The notes beneath the pieces are model-generated. The model searched no databases and was not told the origin of the DNA. It saw only the letters and a program-made list of their open reading frames with translations. Positions 12,045 to 22,340 of a stretch of DNA of 64,000 nucleotides are shown piece after piece. The stretch comes from Oenanthe sinensis (taxonomy: Eukaryota; Streptophyta; Magnoliopsida; Apiales; Apiaceae): assembly GCA_028671895.1 (NCBI GenBank), contig CM053802.1, forward strand, positions 39,098,201-39,162,200. The letters run 5' to 3'. How positions within the stretch are numbered: the first letter of the stretch is position 1; each line of letters begins with the position of its first letter. A program made the position numbers and the translations under genes.

Positions 12045-13368
12045 TCATAGTAGGGGGGTTGAATATGATATGTTAGATTTTTCGTTTAATTGTGAAATAA
12101 GTGTCTGTGTTCTTAAGCTATGAAAATGGTAGTTAATGAAACACAAAGATTCGGGGAAATAACGATATATTATTAAATCCCTTAGTGTTACACTTCTAAT
12201 CAGTATGATTAGCTTCAATGGTTTCAATAAATGTTACAACAAAAATATAGTTGGGTGAGTTTAATGTTTAGCTTTAATGGAGTTCTCGTCTATATGTCTT
12301 TGTATTGAAGATGAATGAATCGCTACTGTCTGTATTGATTTCACCCATATATATTCTATAGGCATTTTGGAAATTGATTTCCAACAATGTGAAGTCCTTT
12401 GTTATGCCTTGTACATGGTGAGTGGTGTTTAGGCTCCACATAAATGTTTGTTGCACCTCTAGCTGCTTTTTGTTGCGCCAAGGAGAAGATTAGTTGCGCC
12501 TATGCACCATTCTCCTAGTGTAGGCGCCACTAAACTACTTAAAAACATTTCCACATGTTTGTTGCGCCTCTTTATCATTTTGTTTCGCCTGCACACTATT
12601 TGCAGTGTGTAGGCGCCACAAAATCATCCAAATAACTTTTGTTGCGCATTGACTTAGTTATGTTGGGCCACAACATTTTTTGTTGCGCCTGCACTCCCAT
12701 TTCTTTGTGCAGGCGCCACAAACACTTCACTTAGATTTTCCTTGAGCTTTCAACTTGGTTTGTTGAGCCTAAGTGAAGTTTATTGTGCTTCACACAATGT
12801 TTCACCTGTGTAGGAACCACCAAGTGCAATATTACTTGCCTTAACATATTTCTTGAGTTTTTGAAGTAATTACAACTTGATTTTCACTCTTCTGGATTGA
12901 TCAACTGATTTTTTGCTAATTAATCAAGACAATTCTTTTCTTGTTGTGCTGACACTTAGTGCACTGGTCTGGTTCACAAACGACTAACACTGAATTGAAT
13001 TCCCTCGACTTCTTTTCTATTTTAGCTGATTAACTTTGGAATGTTGCATTGCTTCTGATCACTAAAACCCTTTGACATCTATACTTAAATCATTACACTG
13101 TCTTTAGTCTGAAATTTTCTGAACTCTTATTTGTTGCTGAGGCCTGGACATATTAATGATCTTCTCTCGCTGACGGTCAGTAAGCCTTTCATCTTGAATG
13201 CTCTGCAATGATGTATGTATGATTCCTGTTTGAATGTCCTTCTGGATTCCTGTACTGTATATTAGTATTATTTATCTGTCTTTGCTTCTTAGTTGAGTGA
13301 TCGTTACCACTATTATATACTATGTTATATTATGCTTTATACAGTTCCCTCATTCTTTCATAAGATAT
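12045..13368. repeat. LTR-like insert splitting the third ORF (probable solo LTR)
   Basis: This 1.3-kb stretch has no ORF and separates two halves of the minus-strand third ORF. Its left edge, GGGGGGTTGAATATG, resembles the start region of the Sirevirus LTR at 34152 (GGGGGGTTGAATGTA). Downstream A+T-rich bases around an ACACAAAG motif are also loosely alike. I could not find clean TG...CA ends or a target duplication, so the boundaries are approximate. It contains the GCGCC palindromes at 12490-12725. A long intron is the alternative, but no splice sites stood out. Confidence 0.4.
12490..12725. repeat. Three GCGCC-centred hairpins
   Basis: Inverted pairs of the type TTGTTGCGCCTGCAC ... GTGCAGGCGCCACAA recur at about 12493-12530, 12581-12624 and 12679-12723. 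Unpaired relatives (TTGTTGCGCC) are at 12470, 12559 and 12643. The third pair has only one mismatch in a 16-bp stem. They are the only G+C-rich blocks in an A+T-rich insert. Confidence 0.8.
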
Positions 13369-15023
13369 CTACTTAATAATCTGCTTAGGTGAATGAGTAG
13401 GAGAATCAGATACTATTACAGGAACAGCTTCCTCTGGAGTGACATATGGCCCATCTTTCAAATAATTGTGGTGTTGCTCCTGTTCAGCCTTGAGCCAAAG
13501 ATTAGATAATTTTCCTAAATTTTTTCTGCAGACTGTCTTGTCAATAGTAGCCCCCCGTCTAATACGTTCACGGTTATAATGGACAACATTTGTCCACCAA
13601 TCATCTTTTGACTTGACATACCGAAGAATCATGTTCTCAATTAGAATTGGTAATCCAGGTTCCTTCCAAGGAATATTTTCCTTCTAGCAACGCCATGCTT
13701 CATCAGAGTTTGTCAAGATAAAAGAGTTTAATGGATATGATGGCTCAGAGTTTAGTATGTCTTCAGAGTTTAAATCTTGAGAATTTGGTTGATCATAGAT
13801 TAGGACATCAGAGTTTATTGCTGCATCAGAGTTTAACCCTTTAGTATTTGCAGCATCAGAGATTGCATCCTTGACTAATCTTTTCCTCTTTTTTTCACTT
13901 TAGGCATTGGGTTCACTGCGAATGGCTTCATGAAAGGTGCATGAGGTATCTCAGAAGCCTTCTTGACCATTTTTCTCTCAGGAAAAACCAACACTTCATC
14001 AATTAATTTTCTCTTTTTAGGAGAAGATTCTTTCACTGATTTGCCCTTCATTTTGCTTGTGCCCTGTTGAGAGGTGTGTCTTACAACTACAGTCTTTTAG
14101 GAGACTGCAGAGGTAGGCAAAAGTGTTTGGATTTCAGTGTTTGGAGGGTGGCCTGGGTTTGAATCAGAGGGTGTTAAACTCTGATCCATAGCCATAGAAA
14201 GAAAATCTCTTCCATACATGGTAGGCATTCTCTAATTTAAGAGAAGCTTGACCCATGTTGGATAAAAGAGAGGAGAGATATTATATTTCTTTGCATCCTT
14301 CCTAGCTAAGTCAGAAAAAATTCTCTTATTCATACAAAAACTAGCTATACTCTGATCATTCTCAAAATTTAAATCAGGCAACAAATGGCTAAAAATTAAT
14401 TGAAAAAATCTAGCAAAATATACAGTGTGAGCATTATCATTTATTTTGCTAGCCAGCTACCTAATTATTAAACAAGGAAAATTAAAATTAAGATTATGGG
14501 TTAGAGAATACCCAATTTATTGTGTTAACTGTGGGATGGCATCAAAATTGGTGCATTTGCCTGTGAAGGCCCTTGTAATGCAATAAAAGAAGAAACTCTA
14601 TTCTCTTTTAAGATTAGGTCTTGTGAGGCTCCCCAACTTTTACAGGCTTCCTCCAATGCCTATAGACTTGAAAAACTCCTTTATTTGTTCATCTCCCACC
14701 ATGTCATCTTACACAGCCACCTCTGGAAGATGAAGGACTTGTCGCACCACAGCCGGAGTAATCAAGTGTTTGCCATTGCAGTGAAACGTGATGACAGGCT
14801 CTTCATCATCACTTGCATTATTGACCTTTTCAGTTGACCATATTCTTATCATTGTTTAAGCAGAGAAGTTTAAAGGTTCTTGTAATGCATAGCCAATATA
14901 ACTTTGTTATAAGAAATCTTGAATAACATGGAAATCTTCAGGTGTAATCATATTATCCAACATAGAAATATAGTTAGTAGCAGCAAATATGTAGTTTTGG
15001 AAAGATAGACCTTTAGATGCCAT
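13369..15023 (-). pseudogene. Sirevirus third ORF, N-terminal part
   Basis: The minus-strand ATG at 15021-15023 opens MASKGLSFQNYIFAATNYIS and soon meets a stop near 14907. The same or neighbouring frames then continue with recognisable pieces (for example a segment reading YALQEPLNFSA, one reading WSTEKVNNASDDEEP, and 13369-13632 with CRKNLGKLSNLWLKAEQEQHHNYL). I recall proteins of this type from retrotransposons of other asterids, downstream of copia pol. That is memory, not a search. The reading frame is broken by several stops and frameshifts. Asn-Ser-Asp motifs encoded by AACTCTGA occur at 13700-13860. The role of the protein is unknown. Confidence 0.6.
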
Positions 15024-15561
15024 TGAAACACAAGGATATGCAGGTTGAGAAATTAGGGTTGTATGAAATAAGAGAGCAAGAGAAGAATAATAGATACAGA
15101 TGAATAATTCAAAGTGAGAAAATGAATTAAAGTGTGCCCTTTCATTTGCATATACCCTATAATGGGACACATGGCAAGATATAATATGATGAATAATTAT
15201 TAGTACGAGTCTCAAAATACAACAAGTGTATGTGTGTATCTGTGTAATGATATGAACCGTCTTTTGTGAGATACACGTGCCCTATTACAAGTTCAATCAG
15301 AGAATAGTAATTATGATGTCATAAATATGATCTCAGAGTTTAGCACTTAAACAGAGTTTATCAAGCATGAAATCAGAGTTTATATGAGTTAGAGTTTAGT
15401 ATATACTGTCAGAGTTTACCACATACTCTGACAAAGTTTACCATAAACACTGATAACTTGTGATCAGAGATTAGATGCTTCAATGATCAGAGTTTACTCC
15501 ATTTTTCATCAGAGTTTACCCATACTCTGACATATACTCTAATTGTCTAAAACTTGCTATT
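15024..15561. repeat. Non-coding spacer between pol and the third ORF, rich in TCAGAGTTT
   Basis: No gene is seen. Five exact TCAGAGTTT copies (AAACTCTGA on the element's sense strand) lie within 15331-15520, with several one-base variants (ACAGAGTTT, TTAGAGTTT) and reverse-orientation ACTCTGACA copies among them. The same nonamer is scattered through the coding parts of the element. Confidence 0.8.
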
Positions 15562-18386
15562 TCAAGTTGAGCCACTTATCACCATCCCTAATTCAGAAAC
15601 CAGTCTGTTAAATGTTGCTTCAGGCAAAGGCTTGGTGAATATATCTGTTAATTATTGATCTGTGGGAATAAAATGTAATTCAATTGTGCCTTCCATGACA
15701 TGTTCCCTTATGAAATGATATCTAATACTGATGTGCTTTGTCAGAGAATGTTGAACTGGATTTCCTGTCATTGCAATGGCACTTTGATTATCACAATAAA
15801 TAGGAATTTTAGAAAATTTCAAACCATAATCCAACAGTTGATTTTTCATCCATAAGATTTGTGCACAGCAGCTTCCCGCGGCTATATATTCAACCTTTGC
15901 TGTAGATGTTGAGATTGATTTCTGTTTCTTGCTGAACCATGACACAAGTCTTCTACCTAGAAATTGACAACTGCCACTTATAATTTTCCTGACAATTTTT
16001 CATTCTGCAAAGTTAGCATCTGAATAGCCTATTAATTTTAAATCAGACTCTCTAGGATACCATAAGCCAAGATTAATAGTGCCTTTGAAATATCTAAAAA
16101 TTCTCTTAACAACAATCAAATGAGGTGTCCTTGGATTTTCCTGAAATCTAGCACATAGACATGTGGCAAATATAATGACTGGTCTACTTTCAGTCAAATA
16201 AAGCAGAGAACCAATCATTCCTCTGTATGCTGTTATATCTACAGGTTCTCCAGTGTCTTGATCAAGCTTTGTTGCAGTAGCCATTGGAGTTGTAGCAGAT
16301 GCAGAGTCTTGCATTTGAAATTTTGTGAGTAGATTCTTTGTTTATTTAGACTGATTAATGAAAATTCCTTCATCAGTCTGTTTCACTTGTAAACCTAGAA
16401 AATAACTCAATTCTCCCATCATACTCATTTGATACCTAGATTGCATTAACTTTGAAAATCATTCACAGAGTTTCTCATTAGTGGAACCAAATATAATATC
16501 ATCAACATATATTTGTACCAATAATAAATCCTTACCTTGAGTTCTATAAAACAAATTTTTATCAATAGTGCCTCTAGTGAAACCACTTTCAAGTAAAAAT
16601 AGAGTTAAAGTTTTATACTAGGCCCTTGGAGCTTGCTTTAGTCCATATAAGTCTTTATCCAGTCTGTAGACATGATTTGGATATTTTGGATTGACAAAGC
16701 CAGGTGGTTGTTCAACATAAACTTCTTCTTCAAGTTCTCCATTTAAAAATGTACTTTTAACATCCATCTGGTAGACCTTGAATTTCTTATGTGCAGTATA
16801 AGCAAGAAAGATTCTGATTGCCTCAAGTCTAGCTACAGGTGCATAGGTTTCATCATAATCAATCTCTTCCTGTTGAGAATAACCTTTGGCTACCAGTCTT
16901 TCTTTGTTTCTTGTAATGATTCCATCAGAGTCTGTCTTGTTCCTAAACACCCATTTTGTACCAACAATAGATCTATTCTTTGGCCTTGGAACTAGGGTCC
17001 AAACTTCATTTTTTTCAAACTCATTAAATTCTTCCTGCATTGCAGTAACCCAATTTACATCCTTCAAAGCATCTTCAACCTTCTTTGGTTCTATTTGAGA
17101 AAGAAAACTATGAAATAGACATTCATTCTGAGTAGCTTTTCTTATCTTTACTCCACTTTCTAGATTACCAATAATTAAATTAGGTGTGTGATATTTTGTC
17201 CATTTTCTTGGATGTGGATGATTTCTTGAACTAGATGCTCCCCCATTATTTGTGCCTTCATAGAATGATTTTTCTGTAAATGTTGATCCTCCCCCTGAAG
17301 ATGTGCTTTCATCAGTGTTTGATGTCTCAGAGTTTATGTACTCAGAGTTTGAATTTTCAGAGATTGAGGTCTCAGAGTTTGTGGTCTCAAATTTTGATTG
17401 ATCAGAGTTTAGGGTTTCAGAGTTTGTGTTGTTCAGAGTTTTGTCATACTCTGATATTTCAATAATTTTGTTTTGATCTCCAATGTTAGTATTTGATTGA
17501 TGTTGCTCACCCTCAACATGTGCAGAATCTTCAATTTCTATTTCAATCATTTCTTAATCATAGTTTAAAGAATCAGAGTTGACTTCACTAGTGTTTGGTT
17601 GAACAGAGTTTATCTCATCAGAGTTTGGTTCAACATTGTTTGACTCATCAGAGTTTAATTCAACATAGTTTATTTTTTACAGTTCATTCTCAAATCTTAG
17701 AGTTTCCTGTGCATCTTTATCATGTAGTCCAGCTATCTTCTCTTCATCAAAAGAGACATTAATTGAATCCATGATTGTCCTTGTCCTTAAGTTGAATACT
17801 TTGAATGCCCTTGAAGAGGTTTTAGAAGTTGTTGCATAACCAACAAAAATTCCTTCATCTGCTTTAAGTTTAAACTTCTTCAATTGTTCAGGATGTGTTT
17901 TGAGAATAAAACACTTGCTTCCAAAGATGTGAAAGTACTTAACATTTGGCTTTCTTCCCTTCAAAGATTCATATGGAGTCATTCCATGTTTGTTTATTAA
18001 AGAACAATTCTGAGTAATGCATGTAGTATTCACAGTTTCTGCCCAGAAATAAGTAGGTATATTTGCTCCTTCTAGCATTGTTCTAGCAGCTTCTATTAGA
18101 GTTCTATTCTTTCTTTCGACTACACCATTTTGTTGAGGTGTGCCAGGTGCTAAAAATTGTTGAATGATACCTTTGGTTGAGCAGAATTCTTCCATTGCAG
18201 AGTTCTTAAACTCTGTTCCATTGTCACTCCTTAGATTCTTTACCTTGTTGTTGATTCATTCTCAATTATTGCAATATGATTAAAAATTATCTCTCCAGTT
18301 TCATCCTTCTTATGCAAAAAGTACACCCAGGTAAATCTAGTATAATCATCAACTATCACCAGAGTATATTTCTTCTTTCCAATGGA
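15562..18386 (-). pseudogene. Sirevirus pol: integrase core, reverse transcriptase, RNase H
   Basis: On the minus strand this reads: integrase core with SIGKKKYTLVIVDDYTRF (about 18380) and PGTPQQNGVVERKNRTL (about 18140), then a Ser/Asn-rich linker (17300-17550) full of Asn-Ser-Glu units, then reverse transcriptase (VWTLVPRP, KWVFRNKTDSDG, YQMDVKSTFLNG, the catalytic YVDDIIFGST near 16500), and RNase H (SDANFAE, VEYIAAG, IYCDNQSA) ending VSELGMVISGST and TGA at 15562-15564. Stops interrupt it near 16617, 16440, 16350, 15999 and 15650, and there is a frame change near 18240. These enzymes copy element RNA into DNA and insert it. The upstream part (protease and gag) is at 31276-34079, separated by the 12.9-kb insert. 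Confidence 0.93.
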
Positions 18387-18391
18387 CATAA

Positions 18392-19827
18392 TGTAATCTC
18401 TATGTAATGGTTGATGATAACTCAATAATAGAACATGACATGTATTAATATGCAGGTGCACAGAAATCTTGGATCACAGAGTTCAGTTAAGACAAAGTAT
18501 CAAAGGATCATCTACAGACTTGAAGCTCACTGGAAGAAGTTCATTAACATGTTCAGGCCTCATTGGACAATAAAAGATATTGATATCTATTCAAGGATGT
18601 GGAAGCTACAGAAGATTGTCTTAGTCTATGAAGATTTTAGTGCATTACAATCGAAGCTACAAGTAAGGTTTGCAAAGAAGAATGTGGAATCATGTTCGGA
18701 ATCAAGAGCCCCTATCAAGACTAGTCACTTATGAACCAGACCGTTGCATAAAGTGTCAGTACATTGGAGGCAAGCTCTCGTTGGTTAATATGGTTTTAAT
18801 CATTCTAAAGTTGGTTTTCTTGAGTCATGTGGAGGATCAACAAATGTGGTAAATCAGTGTTGGAGAAATGCCAGCCTAATGGATAAGGGACAGACGGCAC
18901 AACCTGATTGGATCTTACTAAAGCTTCACAGATTAGAAGGCCAAATACTTGGACGTGGTGGAGTCACGTATACGGGGTCAAGTATTTGGATAAGGAAGTC
19001 TACACAAATTGAAGAGTGGAATGGAAATATTTAATTTAATTAAATAAAGTATTTATTTATTTATTTATATATTTTATAAATAAAGACATTCTTTATTTAT
19101 ATTATATATATTTATTTAAATATTACTTTTACATTAAATATTTCCAAAGGCATGCTTGGCACATGACTTTGAAGATAAGATTTGAGTGGACAAGAGTAAA
19201 ATGTGGAAAAATAAAAAGCAAAAGGAAATAGTCAAAAAGCAAAAAGCAACACCTTTTTCAATAATAAAAAAAGAAACCCAAGTCTCCATCTTAAGTGTGG
19301 GTGTGTGTGTGCATCCGGAAAAAGAATTGAAAAGGGGAGAGAGAAAAAAAAATATTTTTCTCTCCCCCATGGCCAAGCTAGATCTTGAATATTTTGGGGC
19401 CATGATTTCTTTATCTACACCACTCATCTATCTTTCTATTGTAAACACTTGCTAAATCTTGTTTAGAAGATAGGGTTGATTTTTGTCTCCTAGGTCTATA
19501 ACTTGTATATGTTTAGAGGATCCAAGAATCATTTCTTTATTGTGTTCTTGAGCTTATGTTCTTGAACTTGTTTGTAGCATTTACCCTACTTCAATGAATA
19601 TAAAGACATATTCTTGAATCCTGTTGTGTTGTGTGTTTTGGATGTTTTTCTGTTCTTGGCCTTGGTTATTTTAATGGAATTTTTGAGCTTGAAGAAGACA
19701 ATGAACAGTAACCGGGTTTAAACCAAAACAAATTATTAATTGTCCCAAAAATAATTAAAAGTTATAATTTTAATTTGGGAATTGTATTCACATCCCCCCC
19801 CCCCTCTACGATCTCCCGGACCCCACA
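18392..19827 (+). repeat. 5' LTR of the non-coding element (5'-truncated)
   Basis: It is colinear with 29838-31274, from TGTAATCTCTATG to the C-run and GGACCCCACA end. The first 66 bp present in the right LTR (29772-29837) are absent here. ORFs inside it (for example 18435-19034) have counterparts only in the other LTR and resemble no protein. Confidence 0.9.
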
Positions 19828-19829
19828 AT

Positions 19830-19841
19830 TGGTATCAGAGC
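19830..19841 (+). promoter_or_regulatory. Primer-binding site of the non-coding element
   Basis: TGGTATCAGAGC lies two bases after the left LTR. This is the usual site complementary to the 3' end of initiator Met tRNA. Confidence 0.9.
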
Positions 19842-20045
19842 TACTCGATTGACATACAAATCGATTGGATCTAATTTTATTTTTGAGATTAAAGAGGGTA
19901 CGAAAATAAAAAATTATTATTTATTTTGGTTCACTGGTCATCCAGAAAGGACGCAGTAGGTGTTTCGTTAATTGTTGAAACCCAGAATTTCTCTAAGTAC
20001 TTACTAGGGAACCTATGTAGAAATTCCCATCTTGAAATTCTAGAT

Positions 20046-20680
20046 AAGTTTCTACTTAGAGCCAAGTAGAAATTCTGGAGGTGAAAATATTTTCTAAGTA
20101 CACAAGGAAGGATACTATGTAGAAGTTCTACTTAATGTTCGAGATAGAACCTAAGTAGAAATTTCTATGTAGAAGTTCTACTTAATGTTCGAGATAGAAC
20201 CTAAGTAGAAATTCATATGTAGAAGTTCTACTTAATGTTCGAGATAGAACCTAAGTAGAAATTCCTATGTAGAAGTTCTACTTAATGTTCAGATAGAACC
20301 TAAGTAGAAATTTCTATGTAGAAGTTCTACTTAATGTTCGAGATAGAACCTAAGTAGAAATTCCTATGTAGAAGTTCTACTTAATGTTCGAGATAGAACC
20401 TAAGTAGAAATTCCTATGTTGAAGTTTTACTTAATGTTCGAGATAGAACCTAAGTAGAAGTTCTACTTAATGTTCGAGATAGAACCTAAGTAGAAATTCC
20501 TATGTAGAATATCTACTTAATGTTCGAGATAGAACCTAAGTAGAAATTCCTATGTAGAAGTTCTACTTAGATGTTCGAGATGACAAGTAGAACATTCCCA
20601 TGTAGAAGTTCTACTTGATGTTCTACATAGTGCAAGTAGAAATTCCTATGTAAAAGTTCTACATAGAGGAAAATTTCAAC
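20046..20680. repeat. 50-bp hairpin minisatellite, block 1
   Basis: About ten copies of a 50-bp unit (clean from about 20115, degenerate before). Each unit holds GTAGAAGTTCTAC, a palindrome, and TTCTACTTA ... TAAGTAGAA arms around GTTC-GAGATA-GAAC, giving a strong 35-nt hairpin. Units near 20270-20300 and 20440-20470 are slightly shortened. The block ends at AACATGACACATGTCATCATCT. Confidence 0.9.
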
Positions 20681-21009
20681 ATGACACATGTCATCATCTG
20701 GTTGGTTATTTCCAAGCTTTCAAGACAAGATAAGATTTACGTGGACAACATTGGACCACTCATATCTTATCTGTTGAAGACTACAAGTCATAGATTACAA
20801 GTAGTATAAATAGAAGTACTCGTGTAACATTTTAAATAGAGCAATATTGAGAGAAACACTTGTAAAAGAGAGAGAGAGTATTCACAGAGCTTAGTATCAT
20901 GTACTACCCTCTTTACTTCTGTTGTACTATTGTAATGAATGTTGTAGCAACCCCTTCAAGTTATATATAAGACATATATTCCTTGAATCAGTGTGTTCAT
21001 TTATTACAA
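20681..21009 (+). promoter_or_regulatory. Promoter- and poly(A)-like cassette between the minisatellite blocks
   Basis: TATAAATAG at 20805-20813 is followed by an AGAGAGAGAG stretch and then a T-rich tract with AATGAATG. The tail (CTTCAAGTTATATATAAGACATATATTCCTTGAATC) resembles the end of the element's own LTRs, around CTTCAATGAATATAAAGACATATTC. The whole of 20046-21400 may therefore be an LTR remnant of a related element. Inference only. Confidence 0.4.
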
Positions 21010-21400
21010 TTTAGAAATTCTACTTAATGTTCGAGATAGAACCTAAGTAGAAATTCTTATGTAGAAGTTCTACTTAATGTTCGAGATAGAACCAAAGTAG
21101 AAATTCCTATGTAGAAGTTCAACTTAATGTTCGAGATAGAACCTAAGTAGAAATTCATATGTAGAAGTTCTACTTAATGTTCGAGATATAACCTAAGTAG
21201 AAATTCATATGTAGAAGTTCTACTTAATGTTCAAGATAGAACCTAACTAGAAATTCCTATGTAGAAGTTCTACTTAATGTTCGAGATAGAACCTATGTAG
21301 AAATTCTTATGTAGAAGTTCTACTTAAAATTCGAGATAGAACCTAAGTAGAAATTCTTATGTAGAAGTTGTACATAGAGAGCAGTTTCAACATGACACAT
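21010..21400. repeat. 50-bp hairpin minisatellite, block 2
   Basis: About seven more copies of the unit of block 1, same orientation. It ends with the same AACATGACACATGTCATCATCT seen after block 1. Confidence 0.9.
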
Positions 21401-21419
21401 GTCATCATCTAGGTGGCTG

Positions 21420-22340
21420 ATATTACACAAAAGCTGGGTTTATTGGTTTTGAATTTTTTTTATTTCTTTTCTTAAAATGTTTTTACTTTAATAATTAATT
21501 TAATAATTAAATTTGAATTTAATTATATAAAATATTTTGGAAATAATTTTTAAATTTAAATAATTTATTTTTCAAGTTTATTTTACATCTTGGAAAATAT
21601 TTTATTTTTTTTTAAATTTTAGAGCCAAATATTTTATATTTTTAATATTCTTGATTAAGAATTTTATTAATTTAAAAATTAAAATTAATCTTAAAATCCA
21701 ATTTAATTTCTTTTGAGTTTAATATTCTTAAAAGTATTTTGAGAATTATTTTTGAGGTTTAATAATTTATTTTTTATAAAACTTTAATTACAAATTTTAT
21801 AAAACTCTTTGGAAAATATTTTTGGATTGAAATAATTTATTTTCATGAACATTTTAAATATTTTGAAAATATAGTATTTCTATTTCAAAATTATGTTTTC
21901 GAGTTGTTTTATTTTAATTATAATTTAAGTTTGGAAGTTTTAATTATAAATCTCATAAAACTTTTTGGAAAATTATTTTGTTTGAAATAATTTATTTTCA
22001 AGAATATCTTAGATGACTTGAAAATTTATTATTTTTATATCAAACTTATATTTTCAATCTGTTTTATTTTAATTATAATTGAAACTGTTTTGGATTATAA
22101 ATTCTATAAAATTCTTTGGAAATTAATTTTGATTTGAAATAATTTCTTTTTCAGGATTATTTAATATACCTTGAAAAATTTGTTATTTCTATATCAAAAC
22201 TTCTTTTCAAATTATTTTATTTTATTTATAATTTGAAATTGAGAAATTTATTATTATTTATCAAAAAAATGCATTTTCAATTTATTTTGATTATTTAAAT
22301 TCCTAAAAAATTAAATACTTCTGTTTGAACAAATTTTTTT
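21420..22340. repeat. A+T-rich degenerate tandem repeat
   Basis: No gene. A motif of the type TTTGGAAAATNNTTTNGNNTTGAAATAATTTATTTTC recurs about every 150-160 bp (for example near 21530, 21810, 21970, 22120) with heavy divergence. Confidence 0.6.

Noticed and set aside
19186..19455. Lys-rich ORF on the plus strand and a complementary one on the minus strand
   Set aside because: Both lie inside an LTR and exist, altered, in the other LTR; low complexity only.
20046..21400. CRISPR-like array
   Set aside because: The units are contiguous tandem repeats without unique spacers, in a plant retroelement.
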